Source: an uncultured Prevotellaceae bacterium | GTDB lineage: Bacteria; Bacteroidota; Bacteroidia; Bacteroidales; Bacteroidaceae | Length of the DNA stretch: 30,495 bases | Direction of reading: 5' to 3' | NCBI GenBank assembly: GCA_946405695.1 | Contig: CAMJIA010000016.1 | Span: 1-30,495 of the forward strand | Part shown: positions 19,968-29,033 of the stretch, one piece after another | Layout: each line of letters begins with the position of its first letter | Numbering within the stretch: the first letter of the stretch is position 1 | Notes under the pieces: generated by a model | Databases searched by the model: none | What the model was told of the DNA's origin: nothing | Seen by the model: only the letters and a program-made list of their open reading frames with translations | Position numbers and translations under genes: made by a program

Positions 19968-20522
19968 ATGATGAGAAAATTTTGCAACTGGTTGCTGTAT
20001 AAACGCATGGGATGGACCGTTAATGTTACGGAGCCCCATCCTGACAAATACATTATCTGTCTGGCACCACACACCAGCAACTGGGACTTTCTGATAGGAC
20101 AGCTGTATAGCATCAGCCAAGGTATGAAGAGCAACTTCCTGATGAAAAAGGAGTGGTTCTTCTGGCCTTTAGGTCCAATCTTCCGTAAGATGGGGGGCAT
20201 ACCCGTATGGCGTTCCAAGCATACTAGTATGACCGACAATCTGGCAGAGACGGCAAAGAAGGAAGAAATTTTCCACCTATGCATCACGCCGGAGGGTACG
20301 CGTTCGCTGAATCCAGAGTGGAAGAAGGGATTCTACTATATTGCCCAGAAGGCCGACATCCCTATCCTACTTTATGGTGTGGACTATGAGAAGCGTCACA
20401 TCCAGTGCACCAAGACTATCATTCCCAATGGCGATATAGACTGTCAAATGCGCGAAATCAAGTTGTACTTTAAGGACTTCAAAGGCAAATGTCCGGAGAA
20501 GTTCACCATAGGAGAGGTGTAG
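19968..20522 (+). CDS. 1-acyl-glycerol-3-phosphate acyltransferase-like protein (PlsC family)
   Basis: The protein has 184 residues from the ATG at 19968 (GTG at 19965 and ATG at 19971 are alternatives). The acyltransferase motif HTSNWD gives HX4D with His35 and Asp40. FLMKKEWFFWPLGPIFRKMG and GGIPVWR form the substrate-binding blocks, and TPEGTRS is the EGTR motif. It should move an acyl chain to a lysophospholipid or related acceptor on the cytosolic membrane face. At under 200 residues, with no clear transmembrane segment, it is a short member; the acceptor could differ from lysophosphatidate. It follows the small gene by five bases and precedes the amidase-like gene by four, which suggests cotranscription. 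Confidence 0.88.
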   Translation: MMRKFCNWLLYKRMGWTVNVTEPHPDKYIICLAPHTSNWDFLIGQLYSISQGMKSNFLMKKEWFFWPLGPIFRKMGGIPVWRSKHTSMTDNLAETAKKEEIFHLCITPEGTRSLNPEWKKGFYYIAQKADIPILLYGVDYEKRHIQCTKTIIPNGDIDCQMREIKLYFKDFKGKCPEKFTIGEV

Positions 20523-20526
20523 GGTG

Positions 20527-23409
20527 ATGCGTAGAAGGATAACACTGATACTGCTACTTTTGGCAACACTCTCGCTGAACGCTCAGACAGCCAGAGACGA
20601 GGCGAGACTGGTAGAGAAACTGAATTCGTACTTTTCAAAATACAAACCCAAGGGTACCCGACTGACTCAGGCACCCCGTATGGTGGGGTACCAATTGGAC
20701 CACCAGAAGAAGACACTCGTCATCACTGCTGACGAGTTCTTTGCTTGTCAGGAGTTTACGCCGGAAATCACTGAACACATCTATAAAAAGATAAAAGGTG
20801 AGATACCCAAGGTTTATCGCAACTACCAAGTGACGGTATTGACAAACGGTATGACTATTGACGAACTCATTCCAAACCGACTGTCACAAAATGCCGACAA
20901 ATCACGCTTATGGGGCGATATTGACTACGAAGGAGCACCATGGGTGAGAAACATCTCAACACCTGTAAAAGTAACCCATGGATTGCAAAACCGCCACCTG
21001 TCGCTATGGGCCAGTCACGGACGTTACTACGACCAGGGGAAAGGCTATTGGCGCTGGCAACGCCCAAAGTTGTTCGGTACGACAGAGGACCTATACACAC
21101 AGACCATCGTTGTACCTTACCTGATACCCATGCTGGAGAAGGCGGGAGCCATTGTCTTCACCCCTCGTGAGCGCGATTGGCAGAAGCAGGAAATTATTGT
21201 TGACAACGATGGTTCGAAAGCGAACTATATAGAGATTAACAATGGTGACAAGTGGCAGACCACTCAACAGCCAGGCTTTGCCTTCCATACAGGAACCTAT
21301 ACCGATGGTGAGAATCCGTTTGTCGCTGGTTCTGCACGTATGGTGAAGACTACCAGCAGTAAGTCACACAATTCGCTGGCTACCTATCAGCCACGTTTCC
21401 AAAAGGCTGGTCGCTATGCGGTTTATGTTAGTTACCAAACTCAAGAGAACAGCGTGACGGATGCGTTGTATACCGTTTGGCACAAGGGAGAGTGTACGCA
21501 GTTCCACGTCAACCAGCAGATGGGTGGTGGCACATGGGTCTATTTAGGGACCTTCGACTTCGACGCAGGCTATAGCGAGTTCAATCGCGTGACGCTCTCA
21601 AACCAAAATGAAGAGAAAGGCGTGGTTACTACTGATGCTGTCCGCTTTGGTGGAGGTATGGGCAACATTGAACGTGACGGACAGACCAGTCTGTTACCAC
21701 GAGCATTGGAAGGAGCCCGCTACTGGGCACAATGGGCGGGCATGCCCTATACCGTCTATAGCAGTAAGAATGGCACGAACGATTATGCTGACGACATCAA
21801 TGTGCGCTCATTGACGACCAACTTCCTGGGTGGAGGCTCATGCTACATGCCTACGATGGAGGGTTTGAAGGTACCAATCGAACTGTCACTGGCCTTTCAT
21901 AGTGATGCTGGCTATGCCAAGGATGGCGAAGGACTGATTGGCTCTTTATCGATATGTACCACGAAGTTCAATGACGGTATACTGAACGCTGGCATCTCAC
22001 GAATGGCTTCACGCGACTTAGCTGACGCATTGCTCTCTAACGAGACAATGGATTTGAAATACAAATACGGACAATGGCACCGCAGGGAGCTCTTCGACCG
22101 CAACTATTCGGAGACCCGCCTGCCGGAGGTTCCCAGTGCAATCCTGGAAATGCTGTCACATCAGAATTTCCCTGATATGCGTTACGGACAGGATCCTAAT
22201 TTCCGCTTCACACTGGCACGTTCTATCTACAAGACTATTCTGCGCTATGTCAACGACCAGCACGGAAGAACATTCATTGTGGCTCCGCTGGCTCCAGACC
22301 AGTTCCATATAACATTAAAGAAGAACATGGCACACTTGAGTTGGAATGCCGTCAACGACCCTCAGGAGCCTACCGCCAAGCCTACTGGCTATGTTGTTTA
22401 TACCGCTATTGGGGATGCAGACTTCGACAATGGAACCTATGTACGCGGAAAGACAGACCACGAGGTGGAACTAGAACCCGGATTGCTGTACCACTTCAAG
22501 GTGTCGGCTGTAAACCGTGGTGGTGAGAGTTTTACGACGGAAGTATTGTCTGCTTGTATGATACCCAATGCCAACAAGACGGTTATGATTGTCAACGGAT
22601 TTCATCGTGTGGCGTCTCCAGCCGTTCGTAATACTCCGCTGGAGCAAGGCTTTGACCTAGATGATGACCCTGGTGTGACCTACGGACCTACCTTGGGATG
22701 GTCTGGTCGACAAATCAACTTCGACCGCACACAGATGGGTATTGAGGACGGTGGTCTGGGCGACTGTGGCGAAGAACTGACAGGCATGCTCATTGCAGGC
22801 AACGACTTCAACTACGTAAAGGCTCACGCCAAAGCTATCGACTCGGCCAAGAAATATAACATTGTCAGTTGTAGCAGCGAGGCTGTGGAGACGGGTAAGG
22901 TGAATCTTACAGACTATGATGCTGTAGATCTGTTGTTGGGCTTGGAACGTAACGATGGACACAGCGTAAATATCTACAAGACTTTCAGCACACTCATGCA
23001 GAATGCCTTGCAACGGTACACTACTCATGGTGGTGCCTTGCTGGTAAGTGGTGCCTATATCGGTACTGACATGACACAGGATACAAACCAACGTTTCCTA
23101 CAAACCGTACTGAAAACCTCATGGGGTGGTCGTTCACAAACGACAGACAACAAGGTAAGAGGTTTAGGAACGGAGATGGCCTATTGGAAGGCACTAAACG
23201 AAGAGCATTATGCGGCCACATCTGCCGATATCCTACAACCCGTCAAGCCCGCCTTTACCGCCATGCAGTATGCTGACGGCAATGGCGCTGCTATTGCTTA
23301 TCGCAGTAACTACCGTCTGTTTGTCATGGGATTTCCCTTCGAATGTATCCAGGGGGATCAGAAACAGGCAGGCATCATGCGAGGAATATTAAACTATCTA
23401 TTACAATAA
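20527..23409 (+). CDS. Secreted multidomain protein: amidase_3-like domain split by a golvesin-type domain, plus FnIII and C-terminal domain
   Basis: The 960-residue protein (ATG 20527) begins with a signal peptide (about 1-19, ending LNAQ). Residues 160-217 look like the first half of an N-acetylmuramoyl-L-alanine amidase: WASHGRYY with His164, TTEDLYTQ with Glu187, then a helix and GAIVFTPRERD. Residues 225-375 form a beta-rich golvesin C-terminal/xanthan-lyase-type domain (FVAGSARMVKT, AGRYAVYVSYQT, TTDAVRFGGG). The amidase then resumes with LAFHSDAG (His458) and PSAILEMLSHQNFPD (Glu541). The H-E-H zinc set and terminal catalytic Glu are thus all present. An FnIII domain (about 595-680) and a Rossmann-like C-terminal domain follow. 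In databases such proteins are often called xanthan lyase; amidase activity on the wall is my inference. It lies four bases after plsC. Confidence 0.75.
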   Translation: MRRRITLILLLLATLSLNAQTARDEARLVEKLNSYFSKYKPKGTRLTQAPRMVGYQLDHQKKTLVITADEFFACQEFTPEITEHIYKKIKGEIPKVYRNYQVTVLTNGMTIDELIPNRLSQNADKSRLWGDIDYEGAPWVRNISTPVKVTHGLQNRHLSLWASHGRYYDQGKGYWRWQRPKLFGTTEDLYTQTIVVPYLIPMLEKAGAIVFTPRERDWQKQEIIVDNDGSKANYIEINNGDKWQTTQQPGFAFHTGTYTDGENPFVAGSARMVKTTSSKSHNSLATYQPRFQKAGRYAVYVSYQTQENSVTDALYTVWHKGECTQFHVNQQMGGGTWVYLGTFDFDAGYSEFNRVTLSNQNEEKGVVTTDAVRFGGGMGNIERDGQTSLLPRALEGARYWAQWAGMPYTVYSSKNGTNDYADDINVRSLTTNFLGGGSCYMPTMEGLKVPIELSLAFHSDAGYAKDGEGLIGSLSICTTKFNDGILNAGISRMASRDLADALLSNETMDLKYKYGQWHRRELFDRNYSETRLPEVPSAILEMLSHQNFPDMRYGQDPNFRFTLARSIYKTILRYVNDQHGRTFIVAPLAPDQFHITLKKNMAHLSWNAVNDPQEPTAKPTGYVVYTAIGDADFDNGTYVRGKTDHEVELEPGLLYHFKVSAVNRGGESFTTEVLSACMIPNANKTVMIVNGFHRVASPAVRNTPLEQGFDLDDDPGVTYGPTLGWSGRQINFDRTQMGIEDGGLGDCGEELTGMLIAGNDFNYVKAHAKAIDSAKKYNIVSCSSEAVETGKVNLTDYDAVDLLLGLERNDGHSVNIYKTFSTLMQNALQRYTTHGGALLVSGAYIGTDMTQDTNQRFLQTVLKTSWGGRSQTTDNKVRGLGTEMAYWKALNEEHYAATSADILQPVKPAFTAMQYADGNGAAIAYRSNYRLFVMGFPFECIQGDQKQAGIMRGILNYLLQ

Positions 23410-23428
23410 TCACTAAGAACCAACTATT

Positions 23429-23776
23429 ATGTACAAGATCCAAACAAATTCAAGCGGAACACGCAGTATTGACATCAGTGAAGAACACCTGCAGACCATT
23501 GACGACTATCAGTTCTTTCGTGACCTGATAGACTCTAACGGTTACGTCGATGAACAGGTACTCGACAAGTTGAAACTAAACATTCGTTCCTTATTGGAGT
23601 CGGAGGCAGGAAAGGACAAGCGACTGTTGGACCTCTGCCTCGACGTCATTTATCATAGTAACATGAAGGCATACGGACTGCAACAATTAGTCCTGCTCTT
23701 CATTAATTGGAAGAACCTCGGCAATGACGAACTGGGTATGACAACACGCGCTATCCAGGGGACGCCGTTTAATTAA
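23429..23776 (+). CDS. Conserved hypothetical protein
   Basis: The 115-residue protein is soluble, acidic and mostly helical, with an N-terminal beta-like stretch (MYKIQTNSSGTRSIDI) and a middle of alternating charged helices (EQVLDKLKLNIRSLLE, LLDLCLDVIYHSNM, LQQLVLLFINWKN). No signal peptide, membrane segment or known catalytic motif is visible. I do not recognise the family. It is 19 bases downstream of the amidase-like gene and 32 bases upstream of the ygiQ start, all in the same direction, so it probably belongs to the same transcript. It is a real gene by position, length and codon use. Confidence 0.7.
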   Translation: MYKIQTNSSGTRSIDISEEHLQTIDDYQFFRDLIDSNGYVDEQVLDKLKLNIRSLLESEAGKDKRLLDLCLDVIYHSNMKAYGLQQLVLLFINWKNLGNDELGMTTRAIQGTPFN

Positions 23777-23808
23777 CAGTGGAGCGTGGTTCGTCCATGC
23801 TCATCAGA

Positions 23809-25722
23809 ATGGAATACAGACTAACAGATTTCTTACCGACAACAAAAAAAGAGTTAGAGTTGCGAGGATGGGATGAGGTAGACATCATCCTGTTCTCGGC
23901 AGATGCCTACGTGGATCACCCATCGTTTGGTGCTGCTGTCATCGGACGAACACTAGAGGCAGCAGGCTATCGGGTGGCTATCGTTCCACAACCCGACTGG
24001 CATGGGGACTATCGAGACTTTAAAAAGTTGGGAAAACCTCGCCTTTTCTTTGGCATCTCGCCAGGGTGCATGGACTCTATGGTGAACAAATATACTGCCA
24101 ACCGTCGTCTGCGCTCAGAGGATGCCTATAGTCCAGACGGTCGTCACGACCTTCGCCCAGAATATCCCACCATTGTCTATAGTAAGATTCTGCGTGAACT
24201 GTATCCTGATGTACCCATTGTCTTGGGCGGCATCGAGGCTTCGCTACGTCGCCTGACACATTACGACTACTGGCAGGATAAGTTGCGTCCCAGCATTCTT
24301 TGTGACAGTGGTGGCGATATTATCAGCTACGGCATGGGCGAGAAAACCATCATTAATATAGCCAATATGCTAGCAGAGGGTTGTCAGGTCAAAGACCTCT
24401 ACGACCTTCCTCAAACGGTCTATCTTACCAAGGATATCACTCCTAAGGAAGACGACATAGTCTTGCACAGCCACGAAGAATGTTTACGCAATAAGAAGGC
24501 ACAGGCCGAGAACTTCCGTCATATCGAGGAACAGTCGAACATGATGCATGCACAGCGTCTAATCCAGCCTCTGTCGTCAGCCACTACTCCCGATGGTTCT
24601 CCGTCGGGCACCTGTGTCGTTGTCAATCCTCCCTACCCACCTATGACCACTGCCGAGCTGGACGCCTCCTTCGACCTGCCCTATACCCGTGTGCCTCATC
24701 CCAAATACAAGGGGAAGCGCATTCCAGCCTATGAGATGATTAAATTCTCTGTGAACATCCATCGTGGCTGTTTTGGAGGCTGTGCATTCTGCACCATCTC
24801 AGCCCATCAGGGTAAGTTCATTGCCTGCCGTTCGAAGGAAAGCATTCTCAACGAGGTGAAGCAGGTGGTACAGATGGATGGCTTCAAGGGGTATCTGAGC
24901 GACCTTGGTGGTCCCAGTGCCAACATGTATGGCATGCATGGGCGCAACCTCAAGGCCTGTGAAAAGTGTAAACGTCCCTCGTGCATTCATCCTCAGATCT
25001 GTCCAAATCTGGACACCAACCACAACAAACTGCTGGAGGTCTATCGTGCTGTCGATGCGTTGCCTGAAATCAAGAAGAGTTTCATTGGTAGTGGTGTGCG
25101 CTACGACCTATTATTATATAGAGGTAAGGATGAAGCGGCCAACAAGTCAGCGATGGACTATACACGTGAACTGATTACCCGTCATGTCAGTGGACGCCTG
25201 AAGGTGGCACCAGAGCATACCAGCGACAAGGTGCTCTACTTGATGCGTAAACCATCGTTCTCGCAGTTCTATGACTTCAAGCGCATCTTCGACCGTATCA
25301 ATCGTGAGGAACATCTCAACCAACAGATTATCCCTTACTTCATCTCCAGTCACCCAGGTTGTACGGAGGCAGATATGGCGGACTTAGCCGTCAAGACGAA
25401 ACATCTGGACTTCCAACTGGAGCAGGTACAAGACTTCACGCCAACACCCATGACCGTCTCCACAGAGACGTGGTACACAGGGTATGACCCCTACACGCTC
25501 GAACCTGTACAGAGTGCCAAGAGTCAGCGTGACAAGCTGGCGCAGCGTCAGTACTTCTTCTGGTACAAACCAGAGGAACGTCGAAACATCGAACAAAGTC
25601 TGCGACGTATTGGTCGCCCAGACCTGATTAACGAACTTTGTCCCCATGCAGATTATAGAAAAGAGCATCGTCGCCAAGAACCCCAAGAAGAAAAGCGAGG
25701 ACGGCATCGTCGTCACAGATGA
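23809..25722 (+). CDS. ygiQ: YgiQ family radical SAM protein
   Basis: The protein has 637 residues from the ATG at 23809; an ATG at 23797 and a GTG at 23779 are possible. Its N-terminus FLPTTKKELELRGWDEVDI matches the usual YgiQ start. SADAYVDHPSFGAAVIGR and VLGGIEASLRRLTHYDYW form the B12-binding-like N-terminal part. The radical SAM cluster is CFGGCAFC (CX3CX2C, Cys321, Cys325, Cys328). Further conserved blocks are FKGYLSDLGGPSANMYG, CEKCKRPSC and LKVAPEHTSDKVL. The family is widespread but the reaction is unknown. The C-terminal 25 codons overlap the next gene in another frame, and this tail is extremely Arg/Lys/His-rich. Confidence 0.93.
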   Translation: MEYRLTDFLPTTKKELELRGWDEVDIILFSADAYVDHPSFGAAVIGRTLEAAGYRVAIVPQPDWHGDYRDFKKLGKPRLFFGISPGCMDSMVNKYTANRRLRSEDAYSPDGRHDLRPEYPTIVYSKILRELYPDVPIVLGGIEASLRRLTHYDYWQDKLRPSILCDSGGDIISYGMGEKTIINIANMLAEGCQVKDLYDLPQTVYLTKDITPKEDDIVLHSHEECLRNKKAQAENFRHIEEQSNMMHAQRLIQPLSSATTPDGSPSGTCVVVNPPYPPMTTAELDASFDLPYTRVPHPKYKGKRIPAYEMIKFSVNIHRGCFGGCAFCTISAHQGKFIACRSKESILNEVKQVVQMDGFKGYLSDLGGPSANMYGMHGRNLKACEKCKRPSCIHPQICPNLDTNHNKLLEVYRAVDALPEIKKSFIGSGVRYDLLLYRGKDEAANKSAMDYTRELITRHVSGRLKVAPEHTSDKVLYLMRKPSFSQFYDFKRIFDRINREEHLNQQIIPYFISSHPGCTEADMADLAVKTKHLDFQLEQVQDFTPTPMTVSTETWYTGYDPYTLEPVQSAKSQRDKLAQRQYFFWYKPEERRNIEQSLRRIGRPDLINELCPHADYRKEHRRQEPQEEKRGRHRRHR

Positions 25723-26452
25723 TTTCGTAGCTGTCATTGACGGCAGCACATCGAAGAGCGACTATCGTCATAGTTGGTTGCATAGCAATGGGCGCTATGC
25801 CATGTTGTTGGTGTCTCGCTATATTCGTAAAATGCCGAAAGCGACGACCAGCGAGGAGTTTATGCGTGGGGTGACAGCAACGATCCGCAAGCACTATAAG
25901 AAATCGATGCTCCAACGTTTAGCGGAACATCCTGAAGATCGACTCACCTGTTCAGCTGTCATCTTCAGTCGACTGAACAGAGAAATATGGATGATTGGCG
26001 ACTGTCAGTGTCTGATTAACGGAGAACTCTTCGACAACCCCAAACCTGCAGAAGCAGAGCTGGCCACTATGCGTGCAGAGGAAGTGAAGCGACTGCTGGC
26101 TACGGGTATGTCCCAAGACGAACTGTTGCGCAACGACATTGCCCGTCCTGTCATCATTCCCCACATGCTGGAAACCATGCGGCAGCAGAACATTTCCTAT
26201 AGTGTCATTGATGGTTTCCCCATCGATAGACGTCACGTTCGCATCATCCCGCTTGACTTCCGCCCATGGGAAATCGTGTTGGCCAGCGACGGTTATCCCG
26301 TGCTCTGTCCCACCCTTTCAGAGAGTGAACAGCGACTCCAGCAGCAACGTGAGGAAGACCCGCTGAACATCGGCACGTTTCAGGCCACGAAAGCCTTCCA
26401 TCCCGACTTCAACTCGTTTGATGATCGTAGCTATGTGCGGTTGAAAGTGTAA
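25646..26452 (+). CDS. PP2C-like (PPM superfamily) protein
   Basis: This 268-residue protein has no signal peptide or membrane segment. KSEDGIVVTDDFVAVIDGSTS fits the metal-binding start of PPM phosphatases (ED...DG). LTCSAVIFSRLNREIWMIGDCQ matches the S/T-A-V...GD block, and IVLASDGYPVL the late SDG block. The three acidic blocks in order and the length support a PP2C fold, but the similarity is weak and activity is inference. The ATG at 25646 overlaps the ygiQ coding region by 77 bases; shorter starts would lose the ED motif, so the overlap seems real. It ends convergent to the TPR gene, 15 bases apart. Confidence 0.65.
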   Translation: MQIIEKSIVAKNPKKKSEDGIVVTDDFVAVIDGSTSKSDYRHSWLHSNGRYAMLLVSRYIRKMPKATTSEEFMRGVTATIRKHYKKSMLQRLAEHPEDRLTCSAVIFSRLNREIWMIGDCQCLINGELFDNPKPAEAELATMRAEEVKRLLATGMSQDELLRNDIARPVIIPHMLETMRQQNISYSVIDGFPIDRRHVRIIPLDFRPWEIVLASDGYPVLCPTLSESEQRLQQQREEDPLNIGTFQATKAFHPDFNSFDDRSYVRLKV

Positions 26453-26454
26453 AT

Positions 26455-26481
26455 AGTCGACAAGCAATTACTTGCGCGACT
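26455..26481. terminator. Hairpin between convergent PP2C-like and TPR genes
   Basis: AGTCG (26455-26459) pairs with CGACT (26477-26481), and CAAG (26461-26464) with CTTG (26471-26474), around a 6-base loop. The two stems are separated by a small internal loop. It starts right after the plus-strand stop at 26452 and covers the minus-strand stop at 26468. T runs on either side are weak, so it may be a poor bidirectional terminator or an RNA end stabiliser. Confidence 0.4.
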
Positions 26482-28414
26482 GTTTGATAATACTGTACGC
26501 TTGATAGAGTCCCAACTCGCCAGCCTTCGAAAGGTCGGCCACACTCTCCTGTTGGTGTTTCAGTGCCAGATGTGCCAAGCCACGATTGTAGTATGCCTCA
26601 GCCAGATGCTGGTCTAAAGCAATGGCCTTGGTGTAGTCCTCAATAGCATGGGCATAGTCTGCACGCTGGGCATGGACATTACCGCGATTGTAATAAAGGT
26701 AAGCAGACTCGTCCAAACGTATTGCCTGACAGAGATCAGCCAACACACGGGCAGTCTGAAGTTTGACATCGGTACCTTGTGAGGCATTAAACGCATTCAG
26801 ACGCGACTGGCAGACGGCTCGCTGCCAATAGGCAACAGCTGAGAGAGAGTCGGTAAGGATATACGTTGTCAAGTCCTCAATGGCTGCGTCGTAGTTCTGG
26901 ATAGCACTATAGGCGACAGCACGTTGCAGGAGTGTCAGCATCTGCTGTTCATGAGACTGCTGACCAATCAACTGCGTCAGACTGTCTATACGATTGAAAT
27001 AACGACGCATAGAAGCCTCGCTCAACGTGCTCTGGTTGCAAATGATATGTATCTGACTACCAGCAGGCAGTTTGGCGTTGAGTTGTTCTACCTGGCGGTT
27101 GTAAGGAACATAATATTTGACGGCATGCTGATATTTCTCTGCCGAAAGCGCATACATCGGCAGATAGTCCATGCCCACCTTTCTGTTCTGCACACGCCCA
27201 CGATAGTCGCTCTGGTATTCGTGCTCCATCTCCTGTTCGTCAGCAACGGCCAACTGGTTGTACTTCTCGATATCCTCGTCGCTACGTTTACGCATCTTGT
27301 CCTTCGAGAGTCGTGGCTGCTTACCAAAGCGTTTGTTTATCTGCGCTTTCAGAATGCGGAACTCATCCTGCTCGGCCTGCTTCGTCATACCCAGACTGCG
27401 ATAGCACTGGGCACGCTGGTGCAGACCCGTCCAAAAGTTCGGATATTCATCGATAACCTTGCTATAGTCACGAATAGCCCCTCTTGGGTCGCCCGTTTTC
27501 TCCAATAGCAGCGCACGGTTGTAGAGTGCCATCAGATTGTCGGGCTCTAGCTTCAAGACAAAGTCGAAGTCGGTAATGGCGCGGTTGTCGTCACCCACCT
27601 GTGCACGAAGCAGTCCACGGTTATAGTGTCCGAGGAAATTGTTGGGTTCAAAGTCGAGCGCCATATCGTAGTCGGCCATCGCTCCACGCAGGTTGTTCTG
27701 ATTAAAGCGTGCTAGAGCACGGTTAATATAAAGACCGCCCTGCTTAGGCAACAGGTGGATGGCTTTGTCGAGATAGCCCTCACCCTCTTTCCATTCCTCG
27801 CGGGCAAGACTGATCATTGAACGCATTGTCCACGTGTTGCCGTTATACGCATCCAACTCCAGACTTTTCTGCAACGACGAGATGGCCTTGGTAGTGTCTT
27901 TCTCCAAGAGGTATACCTCCGACTGCATGGCATAGACACGTGCATTGGTACTCCAGCGCTGTGCCATCGTGTCAATCTCAGCCAGTGCTTTGTCATAGTC
28001 CTTCTGTTGGATACGGCAGAGTGCACGATTGTGCCAGAGGTTCATGCCCTCTGGTTCGTAGCGTAGCGCCTGGTTATAGTCTTTGATAGCGTCCTCATAG
28101 TTCTTCTGCTGGATACGGCAGAGTCCTCGCAACTCGTAGATTCCCACCACATAGGGATTGCGTCGGATGGCCTCCGAACAGTCGTTCTCCGCTCCAGCAA
28201 AGTCGTCGAGGTAATACTTAGCAATGGCACGATAGTACCAGGGTTCAAAGAGATAGGGCTTTGCAGAGATGGCCTGGTTGAAGTACTGGATAGAAAGCAC
28301 ATAGTCTTCATAATAGAGTGCCGAGCGCCCTATTGTCAGCAACCTGTCGGTATTGTACTGAGCCCATATCGACAGAGGGAAAAATAACAAAATGAAAACA
28401 ATCTTTCTTACCAT
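26468..28414 (-). CDS. Secreted tetratricopeptide-repeat protein
   Basis: The ATG at 28414 gives 648 residues with a clear signal peptide (MVRKIVFILLFFPLSIWAQ). The upstream frame to 28471 would overlap def and hide the signal, so it is rejected. About eight to ten TPR units run from residue 20 to 340 (for example AIKDYNQALRYEPEGMNLWH, AITDFDFVLKLEPDNLMALY), and a second group lies near 470-630. They are separated by a charged segment with KRSDEDIEKYNQLA. It should be a periplasmic or surface scaffold for protein contacts; partners are unknown. The gene follows def by 20 bases in the same operon. Confidence 0.87.
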   Translation of the reverse strand: MVRKIVFILLFFPLSIWAQYNTDRLLTIGRSALYYEDYVLSIQYFNQAISAKPYLFEPWYYRAIAKYYLDDFAGAENDCSEAIRRNPYVVGIYELRGLCRIQQKNYEDAIKDYNQALRYEPEGMNLWHNRALCRIQQKDYDKALAEIDTMAQRWSTNARVYAMQSEVYLLEKDTTKAISSLQKSLELDAYNGNTWTMRSMISLAREEWKEGEGYLDKAIHLLPKQGGLYINRALARFNQNNLRGAMADYDMALDFEPNNFLGHYNRGLLRAQVGDDNRAITDFDFVLKLEPDNLMALYNRALLLEKTGDPRGAIRDYSKVIDEYPNFWTGLHQRAQCYRSLGMTKQAEQDEFRILKAQINKRFGKQPRLSKDKMRKRSDEDIEKYNQLAVADEQEMEHEYQSDYRGRVQNRKVGMDYLPMYALSAEKYQHAVKYYVPYNRQVEQLNAKLPAGSQIHIICNQSTLSEASMRRYFNRIDSLTQLIGQQSHEQQMLTLLQRAVAYSAIQNYDAAIEDLTTYILTDSLSAVAYWQRAVCQSRLNAFNASQGTDVKLQTARVLADLCQAIRLDESAYLYYNRGNVHAQRADYAHAIEDYTKAIALDQHLAEAYYNRGLAHLALKHQQESVADLSKAGELGLYQAYSIIKQSRK

Positions 28415-28434
28415 CAACCAATCATTCTCTGTCC

Positions 28435-28998
28435 TTACTTGTGGGGAGCCGCCTTGGTCTTGTATCCGCAACGGTAACGTCCCTGAAGCAACGCCTTCAG
28501 CTTGTTCTTGATCAACTGCTTACGTAGTGGAGAAACACGATCTGTAAACACCTTGCCTTCCAGATGGTCGAACTCATGTTGCATCACACGTGCCAGATAG
28601 CCGTCCACCCACTCGTCATGAGGCTGCATCTTCTCGTCGAGCCACTGCACATGAATGCGCTTGGGACGCGTCACCTTCTCATGGATAGCAGGCAGCGACA
28701 GGCAGCCTTCTTCCAGCGAGTCTGTCTCGCTCTCGTCATATTCCACGATATGCGGATTGATATACACACGGCGGAAGTCTTTGTATTCCGGCATATCGTC
28801 GCTCAACACGTCGAGGTCGATAACCACTACACGGATAGACTTGCCCACCTGAGGAGCAGCCAGTCCAATGCCTTCGCTCTCTGCCAGCGTGTCCCACATG
28901 TCTTTCAGAAACTCATCCAGATTGGGATAGTCGGTAGGAATATCTTCAGCCACTTTTCTCAATACGGGCTGACCTAATATATAAATAGGTAATACCAT
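28435..28998 (-). CDS. def: Peptide deformylase
   Basis: This 187-residue enzyme removes the formyl group from the N-terminal Met of new proteins. All three PDF motifs are present: GIGLAAPQVG, EEGCLSLP with the metal-binding Cys, and QHEFDHLEG with His141, Glu142 and His145 (HEXXH). The N-terminus MVLPIYILGQPVLRKVAEDI is typical. The C-terminal tail of about 15 residues past the helix is basic. The gene is 22 bases downstream of ruvX and upstream of the TPR gene; ruvX-def order is often seen in Bacteroidales as I recall. Function is certain. Confidence 0.97.
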   Translation of the reverse strand: MVLPIYILGQPVLRKVAEDIPTDYPNLDEFLKDMWDTLAESEGIGLAAPQVGKSIRVVVIDLDVLSDDMPEYKDFRRVYINPHIVEYDESETDSLEEGCLSLPAIHEKVTRPKRIHVQWLDEKMQPHDEWVDGYLARVMQHEFDHLEGKVFTDRVSPLRKQLIKNKLKALLQGRYRCGYKTKAAPHK

Positions 28999-29005
28999 TT
29001 GCTAA

Positions 29006-29033
29006 TTAAGAATTTACTCTTTAGAATTTCTTG
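29006..29033. repeat. Degenerate 7-base tandem repeat overlapping the ruvX stop
   Basis: TTAAGAA, TTTACTC, TTTAGAA, TTTCTTG follow in a period of seven. The tract spans the ruvX-def gap and the last codons of ruvX (stop 29021-29023). It is the least perfect of three period-7 tracts in the window, so it may be chance. Confidence 0.4.

Noticed and set aside
28415..28471. Longer start for the TPR gene
   Set aside because: It would overlap def and place 19 polar residues before a good signal peptide; the ATG at 28414 is the natural start.
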